A stretch of DNA of 64,000 nucleotides from Elizabethkingia bruuniana (GTDB lineage: Bacteria > Bacteroidota > Bacteroidia > Flavobacteriales > Weeksellaceae). A program made the position numbers and the translations under genes. The DNA is taken from contig NZ_CP014337.1 of NCBI RefSeq assembly GCF_002024805.1, positions 1,488,001 through 1,552,000 of the forward strand, read 5' to 3'. Below the pieces are notes generated by a model. It was not told the DNA's origin. It searched no databases and worked only from the letters and a program-made list of their open reading frames with translations. Position 1 is the first letter of the stretch. Every line of letters starts with the position of its first letter. Positions 42,508 to 51,953 of the stretch are shown piece after piece.

Positions 42508-43326
42508 TTATTTTACGGAGTAAAAATAGATCAGTAAAGCAACACCAATTACAATACGGTAAATACCCCAGAATCTGAATCCATATTTATTCAGTAATGC
42601 TATAAAAGATTTGATAGCGATAAGCGCTGTAATGAAAGCGATAACATTTCCAATAAGGAAAAGAATAAGGTTATCATGAGAGCTTAACAGCATTTCGTAT
42701 CCTTTAGTTGCCTGCGCAGTCCCCTCTCCCCATGTTTTCACAAAAATAGAGTAAACTGTTACAGCAAGCATCGTTGGTACAGCTAAGAAAAAAGAAAACT
42801 CAGCAGCTGCTTTTCTGGAAAGGCCTTGTGTCATACCTCCGATAATAGACGCAGCACTACGGCTGGTTCCAGGCATCATAGCCAGACACTGCCAAAAGCC
42901 AATGGTTAAAGCTTTTTTAATAGTTACTTCTTTCTCATCCAATACTGTAGGATTTTTGAACCAGTTATCTACAAAAAGCAATACCACCCCGCCCAATACC
43001 AATACAGTTGATATAGCAATCTGATTGCCTAAAACAGCTTCAATTTTATCATCGAATAACTTGCCTAATATTAGCGCCGGGATAACGGCAATGGCCAGTT
43101 TAATATAAAAGTTAAGGTTCTTGAAGTCAAAAAACTTTTTCCAGTAAGCTACAACAACGGCTAAAATAGCACCGAACTGAATTGAAACCTGAAACATTTT
43201 AAGGAATTCGGTTTCCTCCATTCCCATAAGGTTTGCAGCAAACCCCATGTGTGCTGTAGATGAAATCGGTAAAAATTCGGTAAGTCCTTCTACAATAGCT
43301 AAAATAATCGCCTGAATAGTATCCAT
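42508..43326 (-). CDS. uppP: Undecaprenyl-diphosphate phosphatase
   Basis: Recycles the lipid carrier for peptidoglycan and O-antigen. A 272-residue polytopic protein with the two signature motifs VEGLTEFLPISSTAHM and PGTSRSAASIIGG. Its start codon overlaps the stop of the DUF3098 gene by one base. Confidence 0.96.
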   Translation of the reverse strand: MDTIQAIILAIVEGLTEFLPISSTAHMGFAANLMGMEETEFLKMFQVSIQFGAILAVVVAYWKKFFDFKNLNFYIKLAIAVIPALILGKLFDDKIEAVLGNQIAISTVLVLGGVVLLFVDNWFKNPTVLDEKEVTIKKALTIGFWQCLAMMPGTSRSAASIIGGMTQGLSRKAAAEFSFFLAVPTMLAVTVYSIFVKTWGEGTAQATKGYEMLLSSHDNLILFLIGNVIAFITALIAIKSFIALLNKYGFRFWGIYRIVIGVALLIYFYSVK

Positions 43327-43613
43327 TAGTCTTTTTTACGAATTAAGATGGCATAAATTTCAATAACAAAACCTGCAATAACAAGGAATGGTGCAATTCT
43401 GATTCTGCGAATTGAATTGATTCCCTCATTCCAGTAATTAGGGTCGTATTTACCATCAGGTGTTGTATTGGCATCTGGTCCCATCATCAAAAAGAAACCT
43501 ACAATAATACAAGCCAACCCGATAAGCATAAATTTGAAATTTTTCTTACCAAAGTAAAAAGTGTTCTCTTGTGTTGACTCAGTTGATGCGATATTTTGAT
43601 TTTTTTTGCTCAT
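43326..43613 (-). CDS. DUF3098 membrane protein
   Basis: A 95-residue protein with two transmembrane helices (about 29-45 and 72-90) and the family segment FMMGPDANTTPDGKYDPNYW-like (LMMGPDANTTPDGKYDP). DUF3098 is typical of Bacteroidota and regularly sits between ftsX and uppP. Role unknown; context points to division or envelope synthesis. Confidence 0.85.
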   Translation of the reverse strand: MSKKNQNIASTESTQENTFYFGKKNFKFMLIGLACIIVGFFLMMGPDANTTPDGKYDPNYWNEGINSIRRIRIAPFLVIAGFVIEIYAILIRKKD

Positions 43614-43615
43614 TC

Positions 43616-44515
43616 TTAAGAATAATATAAAGTGTCGATTCTACTTCTTAGGAATCTCCAGGTTGCAAAAATAGTACTTAAAACAGTAATTAATACTCCT
43701 ACTCCCAAAACTAAGATAACAAGATAAACGAATTTGGTCTGATCGGTAATAAATACAGATCCAATCTCAGTAGTGAAATAATACCATCCTGCGAAAAGAA
43801 CAGTTAAACCAATTACAGCACCTATAAGTCCAAGGATAATAGCTTCCTTAATAAAAGGCATCAGGATAAAGCGACGCTGTGCACCTACCAGCTGCATGGT
43901 TTTAATAGTAAATCTCTTGGAGAATATTTTCAGACGGATAGAGTTATTAATAAGAACAATTGCAACGACTAAGAAAATAATAGAGAAAGCAAGAATCCAT
44001 GTTAAGATTCTGTTCAGGTTGTTGTAAACATCAATGGTAAGGCTGCTGTCATTCTTAACTTCTTTTATTCCCTGTACCTGAGATAGTTGCTGGACAACCC
44101 CATTAATTTTAGCAGGATCTACAAATTCAGGCTTTAATGCTACTTCTATAGATGCAGGAAAAATATTCTCTTCAAAAAGAGCATCACTGTCGATCCCCAA
44201 ACTTTTCTTGGCTTCTTTCGCTGCCTGATCCTGAGTAATAAATGTAGCTTTCTTTACAAATGGTAACTTCTGAACGGCTTCAAAAGTTTCCTGATTTAAT
44301 TTTGCAATTTTAGTACTGTCTTTAACATCCAGATGCTCGTCGAAATAAGCATTTACTACTAATTGCTCTTTAATATAGTCAGAGTATTTCTGGGCATTAA
44401 TTAAAATTAAACCAAAAAGACCAATTAAAAATAAAACCAGCGCAATACTAATTACAACAGTTATGTTGCTGGATCTGAGTCTTTTCTTATTAAAATCGTC
44501 TACACTTTTTGCCAT
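43616..44515 (-). CDS. ftsX: Cell division permease-like protein FtsX
   Basis: A 299-residue FtsX: N-terminal cytoplasmic tail, transmembrane helix (about 19-41), a periplasmic domain (about 45-165; VVNAYFDEHLDVKDSTKIAK), then three helices. The typical LKIFSKRFTIKTMQLVGAQRRF loop lies before the last pair. With FtsE (not in the window) it links division to peptidoglycan hydrolases. First gene of the operon, divergent from rsmA. Confidence 0.93.
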   Translation of the reverse strand: MAKSVDDFNKKRLRSSNITVVISIALVLFLIGLFGLILINAQKYSDYIKEQLVVNAYFDEHLDVKDSTKIAKLNQETFEAVQKLPFVKKATFITQDQAAKEAKKSLGIDSDALFEENIFPASIEVALKPEFVDPAKINGVVQQLSQVQGIKEVKNDSSLTIDVYNNLNRILTWILAFSIIFLVVAIVLINNSIRLKIFSKRFTIKTMQLVGAQRRFILMPFIKEAIILGLIGAVIGLTVLFAGWYYFTTEIGSVFITDQTKFVYLVILVLGVGVLITVLSTIFATWRFLRSRIDTLYYS

Positions 44516-44607
44516 TCAAGATTAATTTTCTGCTAAAATAGAAAAAAACTTCCGAAATTTGCACCTGACAGAGGAAAAATGAATGTTAATTAAATCCTAA
44601 AACTCAA

Positions 44608-45375
44608 TTGAAAGTAACCGCTAAAAAACACCTTGGACAGCATTTCTTAACCGATGAAAACATCGCATCCAAAATTGCAAATGGTTTATCCGGAGACGGA
44701 TACGATGCCGTTCTGGAAGTTGGTCCGGGTATGGGAGTACTGACCAAATATTTACTAGATAAGGAACAGGAAACTTTTGTTGCCGAAATTGATCAGGAAT
44801 CGGTAGCCTATCTGAAGCTTCATTATCCAAAACTTGAAAATCATATCCTGAATGATTTTCTGAAACTTGATATTCCGCAGCATTTTGAAGGTCAGGTTGC
44901 TGTGATCGGAAATTTCCCGTACAATATCTCTTCTCAGATTCTGTTCAAGATTATTGACAACTACGAGCGTATTCCGGAAATGACAGGAATGTTCCAGAAA
45001 GAAGTTGCAGAACGTACTGCTGCTGTACCCCGAACTAAAGATTACGGAATATTATCCGTAATGGTTCAGGCATATTATGATGTGAAATATCTTTTTACTG
45101 TACATGAAAATGTCTTTAATCCCCCACCAAAGGTAAAGTCCGGAGTTATAAGTCTTGTCAGAAATCCTAAAGAAGGACTGGAAGGAAACGAAGTTTTGTT
45201 TAAGCAGATCGTAAAAGCAGGATTCAATCAGCGCCGAAAGACACTTCGTAATTCCTGGAAAGCTTTGGGAATTCCTGAAGCTTTGGCAGATCACGAATTC
45301 ATGAGTAAACGTGCTGAAGAACTTAGTGTACAGGATTTTATCTATATTACAAAGCTTTGGAAAGAAAATAAGTAA
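44608..45375 (+). CDS. rsmA: 16S rRNA dimethyladenosine transferase
   Basis: Dimethylates A1518 and A1519 of 16S rRNA (KsgA). At 255 residues it has GQHFLTDENIASKIA, the SAM motif LEVGPGMGVLTKYLL, NFPYNISSQILFKI, and VFNPPPKVKSGVI. The start must be TTG at 44608: an ATG upstream at 44580 runs into a stop within five codons, and the protein already begins with the conserved KVTAKKHLGQHF. Confidence 0.96.
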   Translation: MKVTAKKHLGQHFLTDENIASKIANGLSGDGYDAVLEVGPGMGVLTKYLLDKEQETFVAEIDQESVAYLKLHYPKLENHILNDFLKLDIPQHFEGQVAVIGNFPYNISSQILFKIIDNYERIPEMTGMFQKEVAERTAAVPRTKDYGILSVMVQAYYDVKYLFTVHENVFNPPPKVKSGVISLVRNPKEGLEGNEVLFKQIVKAGFNQRRKTLRNSWKALGIPEALADHEFMSKRAEELSVQDFIYITKLWKENK

Positions 45376-45421
45376 TTTTTGAAGCAGGTATTTTATCTGT
45401 ATTTATCATTTAATAAAATAG

Positions 45422-45459
45422 AACTCTGGTAGAATTTTAAATTTACCAGAGTTTTTTAT
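45422..45459 (+). terminator. Terminator after rsmA
   Basis: 10-bp arms AACTCTGGTA and TACCAGAGTT with a T-run. Confidence 0.85.
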
Positions 45460-45519
45460 TACAGGCATAGGTTAATAATTGAAATAAAACTTTTATCTTT
45501 AATCTTTGTTAATTCTTTA

Positions 45520-46812
45520 ATGGATGTAATGATAAATAAGGAGAAACGTAGTAATCCTGCTTTTTGGATAACAAGTTTATATTTCGCTATGGGGCTGCCC
45601 TTTGTTGCTATTTCGGTAGCATCGTCTATAATGTACAAGAGTATGGGGATCCCTGATAAAAGCATCGCTTTCTGGACTTCTCTTATTATGCTTCCCTGGA
45701 CGATAAAGCCACTCTGGAGCCCTGTATTGGAAATGTTTAAAACCAAAAAGTATTTTGTCGTCTTTACAGAAATATTTACAGCTGTTTGTTTTGGATTGGT
45801 CTGTATTTCTTTATCACTACCCCATTATTTTGCCTATTCTATAGCTATATTCTCCTTAATGGCTTTCAGTGGCGCCACACACGATATTGCAGGTGACGGA
45901 CTTTATATGGACACATTGGATTCTGTGAAACAATCCCGCTATATCGGTTGGCAGGGTGCCGCTTATAATGTGGCAAAGGTTTTTACCAGCGGACTTATTA
46001 TTTATTTAGCAGGTGTTCTGGAAAAAACAATGGGTGTAACCCCGGGATGGACTGTTATTATGCTTATTTATGGCGGAATTATGCTTCTTATTGGTCTGTT
46101 TAATATAAGACAGCTTCCTTCCGGAAAGGTCCGCGAGTTTACAGATGTTACACTGAAAGACCGTTTTAAGGAACTCTTATTTATCTTTAAAAACTTCTTT
46201 ACAAAGAAGCATATATTCTACTATATCTGTTTTATTATTTTGTACCGCTTTGCAGAAGGCTTTGCCGTAAAAATTGTCCCGCTTTTTTTAAAAGCAAATC
46301 GAAGTGAAGGCGGATTAGGGCTTTCCACAAAAGAAATAGGCCTTGTATATGGGACTGCAGGAGCTATAGCATTTATTGCCGGATCTCTCATTTCCGGTTT
46401 GTACGTGTCTAAAAGAGGGCTCAAAAAGTCCCTATTTACCTTATGTTGTGTTTTCAATTTCCCCTATATTGTTTATGTATTTTTAGCCTGCTGGCAACCT
46501 GAAAATGTTTACCTGATTACATTGGGAATTGTGGTTGAATATTTTGGTTACGGATTCGGATTTGTGGGCATTATGCTGTTTATGATGCAGCAAATTGCTC
46601 CGGAAAAATATAAAATGGCTAATTATGCTTTTGGTACTGGGATTATGAACCTTGGAGTAATGCTGCCAGGAATGCTGAGTGGCTATATCAGTGATATGGT
46701 TGGATATAAGCATTTCTTTATTTTTGTACTGATTGCTACAATACCGGCACTACTGATTACTTATTTCGTGCCTTTTACTTATGATGAAAATCCTAAAAAT
46801 ATAACAAATTAA
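45520..46812 (+). CDS. AmpG-like MFS transporter
   Basis: A 430-residue, about 12-helix transporter. The N-terminal half resembles AmpG permeases (YFAMGLPFVAISVASSIMYK, FWTSLIMLPWTIKPLWSPVLE, GATHDIAGDGLYMDTL). AmpG imports anhydro-muropeptides, but the gene lies 15 bp upstream of a GH130 phosphorylase, so import of a mannose-containing disaccharide such as Man-beta-1,4-GlcNAc is a better guess. The start could be the ATG at 45520 or three codons later. Confidence 0.82.
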   Translation: MDVMINKEKRSNPAFWITSLYFAMGLPFVAISVASSIMYKSMGIPDKSIAFWTSLIMLPWTIKPLWSPVLEMFKTKKYFVVFTEIFTAVCFGLVCISLSLPHYFAYSIAIFSLMAFSGATHDIAGDGLYMDTLDSVKQSRYIGWQGAAYNVAKVFTSGLIIYLAGVLEKTMGVTPGWTVIMLIYGGIMLLIGLFNIRQLPSGKVREFTDVTLKDRFKELLFIFKNFFTKKHIFYYICFIILYRFAEGFAVKIVPLFLKANRSEGGLGLSTKEIGLVYGTAGAIAFIAGSLISGLYVSKRGLKKSLFTLCCVFNFPYIVYVFLACWQPENVYLITLGIVVEYFGYGFGFVGIMLFMMQQIAPEKYKMANYAFGTGIMNLGVMLPGMLSGYISDMVGYKHFFIFVLIATIPALLITYFVPFTYDENPKNITN

Positions 46813-46827
46813 AATACAGATAATTAT

Positions 46828-47796
46828 ATGTCGACAAAAATAGAAATTCCGTGGCAGGAAAGACCTGAAAACTGCACAGATGTAATGTGGAGATATAGTA
46901 ATAATCCTATTATAGGACGTTATCATATTCCCAGTTCAAACAGTATTTTTAACAGTGCAGTGGTACCATTCGAAGATGGTTTTGCCGGAGTATTCAGATG
47001 TGATAACAAGGCTGTGCAGATGAATATATTTGCGGGTTTTAGCAAGGATGGTATTAACTGGGATATTGATCATGATCCAATTGTAATGCAGGCTGGCAAT
47101 ACGCAGATGATAGAATCTGACTACAAATATGACCCAAGAGTAACTTTTATTGAAGATCGCTACTGGATTACCTGGTGTAATGGTTATCATGGACCAACAA
47201 TAGGAATTGCATATACTTTTGACTTTAAAGAGTTTTTCCAATGTGAAAATGCCTTTCTTCCATTTAACAGAAATGGTGTGCTTTTTCCGGAAAAAATTAA
47301 CGGCAGATATGCTATGCTCAGCAGACCGAGCGATAACGGACATACACCATTCGGAGATATCTATATAAGTTTCAGTCCGGATATGAAATACTGGGGAGAG
47401 CACCGTAATGTAATGAAAGTAGCTCCTTTTCAGGATAGTGCATGGCAGTGTACAAAAATTGGTGCCGGTACAGTACCGTTTTTGACCAAAGAAGGCTGGT
47501 TAATGTTTTATCACGGTGTAATCAATACTTGTAATGGTTTCCGTTATTCTATGGGGGCGGCTATTTTAGACAAGGACAATCCGGATAAGGTTCTGTATCG
47601 TAGTAAAGATTACCTCCTGGCTCCTGCTGCAGGCTATGAATTGGCAGGCGATGTTCCAAATGTAGTTTTTCCATGTGCTGCATTGCAGGATGGTGAAAAA
47701 GTATGTGTGTATTACGGAGCAGCAGATACTGTTGTATCTGTAGCTTTTGGATATATCGATGAGATTGTTGAATCAATTAAGAAAAACAGCTTATAA
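46828..47796 (+). CDS. GH130 beta-1,4-mannosyl phosphorylase
   Basis: A 322-residue glycoside phosphorylase of family GH130, subfamily 2 type. [58 protein letters not shown], and [16 protein letters not shown] closely resemble characterised gut N-glycan mannoside phosphorylases (from memory, UhgbMP). The conserved Asp102 in YDPRV is the likely catalytic acid. Expected reaction: phosphorolysis of Man-beta-1,4-GlcNAc or mannobiose-type substrates to mannose 1-phosphate, in the cytoplasm. Paired with an MFS transporter. Confidence 0.88.
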   Translation: MSTKIEIPWQERPENCTDVMWRYSNNPIIGRYHIPSSNSIFNSAVVPFEDGFAGVFRCDNKAVQMNIFAGFSKDGINWDIDHDPIVMQAGNTQMIESDYKYDPRVTFIEDRYWITWCNGYHGPTIGIAYTFDFKEFFQCENAFLPFNRNGVLFPEKINGRYAMLSRPSDNGHTPFGDIYISFSPDMKYWGEHRNVMKVAPFQDSAWQCTKIGAGTVPFLTKEGWLMFYHGVINTCNGFRYSMGAAILDKDNPDKVLYRSKDYLLAPAAGYELAGDVPNVVFPCAALQDGEKVCVYYGAADTVVSVAFGYIDEIVESIKKNSL

Positions 47797-47830
47797 TATT
47801 TGTAAAATATAAGTTTAAAATACAATTAAT

Positions 47831-47861
47831 AAAAAATAGAGGCTTTTAGCCTCTATTTTTT
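47831..47861. terminator. Bidirectional terminator between the GH130 and DUF3857 genes
   Basis: A-run plus TAGAGGCT/AGCCTCTA stem plus T-run between convergent genes. Confidence 0.85.
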
Positions 47862-47881
47862 ATTTTTAGATAAGTGTTCTT

Positions 47882-49819
47882 CTATTTTTTCACAACAGTA
47901 ATAAGTTCACCTTCTTTTTTCAGCATGGTATCCCATATTTGTTTAAAAGCAACGTAATATTCTTTTGGATAATTGCTGCTTGCTACGATGGTTGAAGTTT
48001 TTATATTAATCTTATTTTTATCCTGAGTAACTTCATACGTATATGAGATTTCTTTGTCTTCAGTGACTATTCTTTTGGATTTTGGGAGGTTTTCTACAAC
48101 ATAGCCGTCGGGAATAGTAAGAGAAACATTTTTTATCTTTTCGTAACCTGTTAAAAGCTCTATAGGCATTGTTCTTTCTCCTTTCTGATCAAATGGATTC
48201 TTTTCAGTGTTTAAGAATAATAAGGGGTTAATGATAAACTTATTCCCCACTGCATCCACCATATTATCTGCTGTAAAATTGAATGTTGTTTCAAAATCAT
48301 TATTAGGTAAAAGTTCTGTTTTGATATCAGTAAACGGAAATTTATAACGATCTTTATAGTATGATTTCTGATAATCCTCCTTGTCATCTTCATAACGTTC
48401 ATTGTTAACCATAGAATACAAAGAAGTGTCTTTATCCGAAAAGCTGCCTTTAATTGTCCCGTCCGGATTAAGTGTCGCATTTACCGTTAAAAATGTCTTA
48501 CTGCTGTTTTCATTCTCCAGATTTACTTCTTTTACCTCTTTATCTTTCATGATAAACCCTCTGTAATTGTATATTTTAGGAGGTAAAACATTGATGAGGG
48601 ATTGTTTGTTGGAGGCATCCATAATGTAAAGTTTTCCATCGATTTCTGCACATGCAATAACATAATTAAGGCTGTTGATAGAAGGATTATAGCTTATAAA
48701 ACCATTGTTGATTGTAGACAATACTAATGGATTAGTTGCTATACCAGCTTCACGAAGCATCTTTATAAGAGTCAGATTAATATCCCCGACGTTTCCGGTT
48801 TTTGTTTTAATGAGATTATTGCTTCCATTATCTGATGTAAAGTCATGTACGCGGTCCCACTTAAAGCTTTTTTGAGCAAGAGCAAGTACTTTTTTTGCTT
48901 TTTCCATCTGATCTTTCTCAGCCAGTATGTCAGCAGGAATAAAGCCTGAAGGGAGCTTCCTTTTCAGTTCTTTGCCAAAATCATCACGCTCATATAGTTG
49001 TTTTCGGATGTCTTCCCAGCTCATTGCGTAGTTTTTGACTTCTCCGCTTCTGTAGGCTACAGAATTTAGCTCAGCAGAAACTTTAGTTTTGTAGTTATCA
49101 CCGTTTAGTACATATTCTTCCTCCTCAAATGGTTTAAGATTTTCAAACCCAAAACGGTATGTTCTTCCTTCTACTCCATACAAAAACTCCTCTGCAATGT
49201 GTCGGTTCTTTGGAGTTAAGCTACCTGTGTAATTGATGTTATAACCAAAGTACTTCGGCATGTCGAACACATACTCCGTATAGACTACAGGAATGTCTTT
49301 CTCAATAGTTGTTGTCGGTACATACCAGAAAAAAGGAGATATTCTTTTGTATTTAAATTCCAGTACAGAACCATTTTTTACATTAGGAAATGTAAACTTG
49401 GAAACTTCATAGTTTTTACTCTCTTTAGATTTAAATTTATCTTCTTTTTCTACTTTGTCAGCCTCAACTTTTCCGTTGACAAAATTATAAGTAGTTCCCT
49501 TTAGAGAGGTAAGAACTTCTGCGTCGGAAGATTTTGTAGACTTATATAGATTCAGTTCAACTGTAAGATAGTCTTTTGCTTTGTTTTTATCATAGATCTT
49601 TACCTGGCTGTAGACCTCCTGGTTCAACATGTTGCTACTCGGGTCTATGAAGTAATGTACAGATCGATATAAAATTTCAGCACCGGCATTCGGATCAATG
49701 GCCGATTTTTCTTTTTTTATATCATTCTCAGATACTTTAGGATAATTCAGAAACTTATCTTTTTGAGCATAGCTCATTGTGAAAATCCCTGAACAAGCAA
49801 GTAAAATTAGTTTATTCAT
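47882..49819 (-). CDS. DUF3857/transglutaminase-like exported protein (catalytic residues missing)
   Basis: A 645-residue protein with a signal peptide (KLILLACSGIFTMSYAQ). Layout: DUF3857 beta domain (about 60-230), transglutaminase-like core (about 270-410), C-terminal DUF3858-like domain. The core lacks catalysis: the usual GDCK segment is GNVGDINLTLIKML, with no Cys, and the usual NH motif is LNYVIACAEI. It is thus likely a binding or structural protein. Downstream of a paralogue by 6 bp. Confidence 0.82.
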   Translation of the reverse strand: MNKLILLACSGIFTMSYAQKDKFLNYPKVSENDIKKEKSAIDPNAGAEILYRSVHYFIDPSSNMLNQEVYSQVKIYDKNKAKDYLTVELNLYKSTKSSDAEVLTSLKGTTYNFVNGKVEADKVEKEDKFKSKESKNYEVSKFTFPNVKNGSVLEFKYKRISPFFWYVPTTTIEKDIPVVYTEYVFDMPKYFGYNINYTGSLTPKNRHIAEEFLYGVEGRTYRFGFENLKPFEEEEYVLNGDNYKTKVSAELNSVAYRSGEVKNYAMSWEDIRKQLYERDDFGKELKRKLPSGFIPADILAEKDQMEKAKKVLALAQKSFKWDRVHDFTSDNGSNNLIKTKTGNVGDINLTLIKMLREAGIATNPLVLSTINNGFISYNPSINSLNYVIACAEIDGKLYIMDASNKQSLINVLPPKIYNYRGFIMKDKEVKEVNLENENSSKTFLTVNATLNPDGTIKGSFSDKDTSLYSMVNNERYEDDKEDYQKSYYKDRYKFPFTDIKTELLPNNDFETTFNFTADNMVDAVGNKFIINPLLFLNTEKNPFDQKGERTMPIELLTGYEKIKNVSLTIPDGYVVENLPKSKRIVTEDKEISYTYEVTQDKNKINIKTSTIVASSNYPKEYYVAFKQIWDTMLKKEGELITVVKK

Positions 49820-49825
49820 TAATAT

Positions 49826-51718
49826 CTAGTTTTTAGTAATTAGCATTTTAGAATTGTCGGCACTCACAATCTTTTTGCGGAATGCGAGGTAATCTGAAAA
49901 TTGTTCTTTTGGGTAACTTCCTCTGTTAATTGTAATTTGTCGTTTAATAATAATCTGGTTTTTATCATTAGTAAATGCCTTCAAGGAATAATTGCCATAA
50001 GCAGAGCTTATAGATTGTGGTTGTGGTATTTCCGATATTTTGTATCCGGCAGGAATGTTGTATATGATTTCATAATCATCGGCATAAGCAAATGCATTCT
50101 CAAAAGGTAATTTTCGTTCTTCTGTATTATTAATAGATGTTAACTCATTGAACGGAATTGCCCGGAAAAGTAAATCCTGACCGATCTTTTTTGAGTAATT
50201 TTTTGCCTGGTAATCGAATTCAAATGACATAACAGCATCATTACGGTTGTTTTTGAAATTGCTGATATTTGCTGTTTCATAATTCAACTCACTAAATCTA
50301 CTCTTTAATGCATCAGAAGCCTCTTTACTGCTCAAACCATCTAATGAAAGATACATGTCATATTGCCATCCTGTAAGACTAAAATTAGATTTACCGCTAA
50401 CACCACCTTCACTGTTAATCGTTATTTCAGCTTTCATGATGCTCTTGTTTTTTCCGGCATCATAAACAGGAGTCTTTATAATTTTTATTCCGTTCTCATC
50501 TACTGCTAAAACGTTTCTGGCAGTAGTGGAATATGACAAATGATTAAATGCCATTTTCTGTGAAGTATTTTCCAGCCAGATGTTGTCTTTTTCCGTAGGA
50601 ATCATTAGAATAGCATGATTGCCACCCATTTTTGGAAAATCTTCATCAAAATTAATAACGCTGTCATCACTGTTTATAATAGCGTAATAAGATTTTATTC
50701 CGGCAGCATCCAAAAGTGTTTTCATATAATTGGATAATGCCTTACAGTCGCCATAACTTTTTTTACGTACATCATCTGCAGGCATAGGCTGCCAGCCACC
50801 GATTCCGATAGCAACGAATATATAACGGGTTTTATTCTGCATGTACTGGTAAAGTGTTCTTACCTTGTCCTCAGTACTTCCTTGAAGATTGAGTGCTGCA
50901 ATTTCTTTTTTTAGATCTTCTGTAAGAACAGATGATGGTTGAAGAAGGTTGCTGTAATACCATTTCCCAAAATTATTCCAGTCCTTAAAGTCACCTTTCT
51001 TGCCTTCAAGACTGAACTGATCTAATGAAAATTGTACTTTTGGCAGCATCTGATCTAAATCCGGAGACTTTACTTCATTTTCAACCGCAGGAATATTTGT
51101 ATAGGTATAGCTAATGATGTCACTAGCTTTTTGTTCTGAAGGAGTTGCTATAAAGCTAGGGTATATTTTGGTTCTTAAATTAATCCCGGAAGTATTTTTA
51201 ATACTAATTCCGGCCTTTTCCAAAGATGTTTTGTAAGAATAAAACGGAATGAAATTTGGGAAGAATATGGTATTTCCGGTATTCACTGTATATTCAGCAA
51301 CTACTGTGTATGGATATGAAGGTGCCTCAGCACTCAAGAACAATATCCTATCATCGGTATACAATACAGAATTCTGACCATGACTATAATCTTTAAAATC
51401 AGATTTTGAATAAGACTTAATTTGTTTTCCGTTTTCATCTAATACAGTAACTTTTATCTGACTTGGGCGGGATACTTTATCATAAGGAATACTTACATAA
51501 GCAAGCTCTGCTCCGCTTTGGTTAAGAACTGTTATGGCTTTTGAATATTTTATTTCCATCTGGTCGATGGACTTTATTATAATGTCCTGCTGATTCTTCC
51601 TGATAACAGCATTAGCTTTCTTTTTTAATTCATCTTTTATATTACCTACAGCATATTCTTGTCCATAAAAGGCAGAAATACAAAGGATTGTAAAGGGGAT
51701 AAAATAATTTTTCGGCAT
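49826..51718 (-). CDS. DUF3857/transglutaminase-like exported protein (catalytic residues present)
   Basis: A 630-residue paralogue of the next gene, with a signal peptide (NYFIPFTILCISAFYGQ), a DUF3857 domain, a transglutaminase-like core and a C-terminal beta domain. The core keeps the nucleophile in KKSYGDCKALSNYMKTLLDA and the His in GGNHAILMIP; the third position is in WLENTS rather than WLDPT. Probably periplasmic; substrate unknown. Confidence 0.84.
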   Translation of the reverse strand: MPKNYFIPFTILCISAFYGQEYAVGNIKDELKKKANAVIRKNQQDIIIKSIDQMEIKYSKAITVLNQSGAELAYVSIPYDKVSRPSQIKVTVLDENGKQIKSYSKSDFKDYSHGQNSVLYTDDRILFLSAEAPSYPYTVVAEYTVNTGNTIFFPNFIPFYSYKTSLEKAGISIKNTSGINLRTKIYPSFIATPSEQKASDIISYTYTNIPAVENEVKSPDLDQMLPKVQFSLDQFSLEGKKGDFKDWNNFGKWYYSNLLQPSSVLTEDLKKEIAALNLQGSTEDKVRTLYQYMQNKTRYIFVAIGIGGWQPMPADDVRKKSYGDCKALSNYMKTLLDAAGIKSYYAIINSDDSVINFDEDFPKMGGNHAILMIPTEKDNIWLENTSQKMAFNHLSYSTTARNVLAVDENGIKIIKTPVYDAGKNKSIMKAEITINSEGGVSGKSNFSLTGWQYDMYLSLDGLSSKEASDALKSRFSELNYETANISNFKNNRNDAVMSFEFDYQAKNYSKKIGQDLLFRAIPFNELTSINNTEERKLPFENAFAYADDYEIIYNIPAGYKISEIPQPQSISSAYGNYSLKAFTNDKNQIIIKRQITINRGSYPKEQFSDYLAFRKKIVSADNSKMLITKN

Positions 51719-51902
51719 AAAATCAATTTCGATAAAAATAAAAAAATAAATAAATTGAATGGTTAAAATTTATCAATATCATGTGAGATAATTTTACCCC
51801 GGATTTAATGTGCTTATTTACAGAATCATTTTATAAAATTTATCTATTTTGTAATTTAAATTTTAGTGTCATATTGTCTTAGCCTAATCCATGGTATAGA
51901 AG

Positions 51903-51933
51903 TTGATTTAATCAATTGAAATAATTATATTTG
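51903..51933 (+). promoter_or_regulatory. Promoter of the Bax inhibitor-1-like gene
   Basis: TTG (51903-51905), 20 nt, then TATATTTG (51926-51933): a full Bacteroidota consensus, 20 bp before the ATG. Confidence 0.65.
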
Positions 51934-51953
51934 TATTTAATCAAAATAACGAA

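Noticed and set aside
46936-47403. A 155-codon minus-strand ORF inside the GH130 gene
   Set aside because: The plus-strand GH130 protein is complete and strongly conserved; the reverse frame has no recognisable domain.
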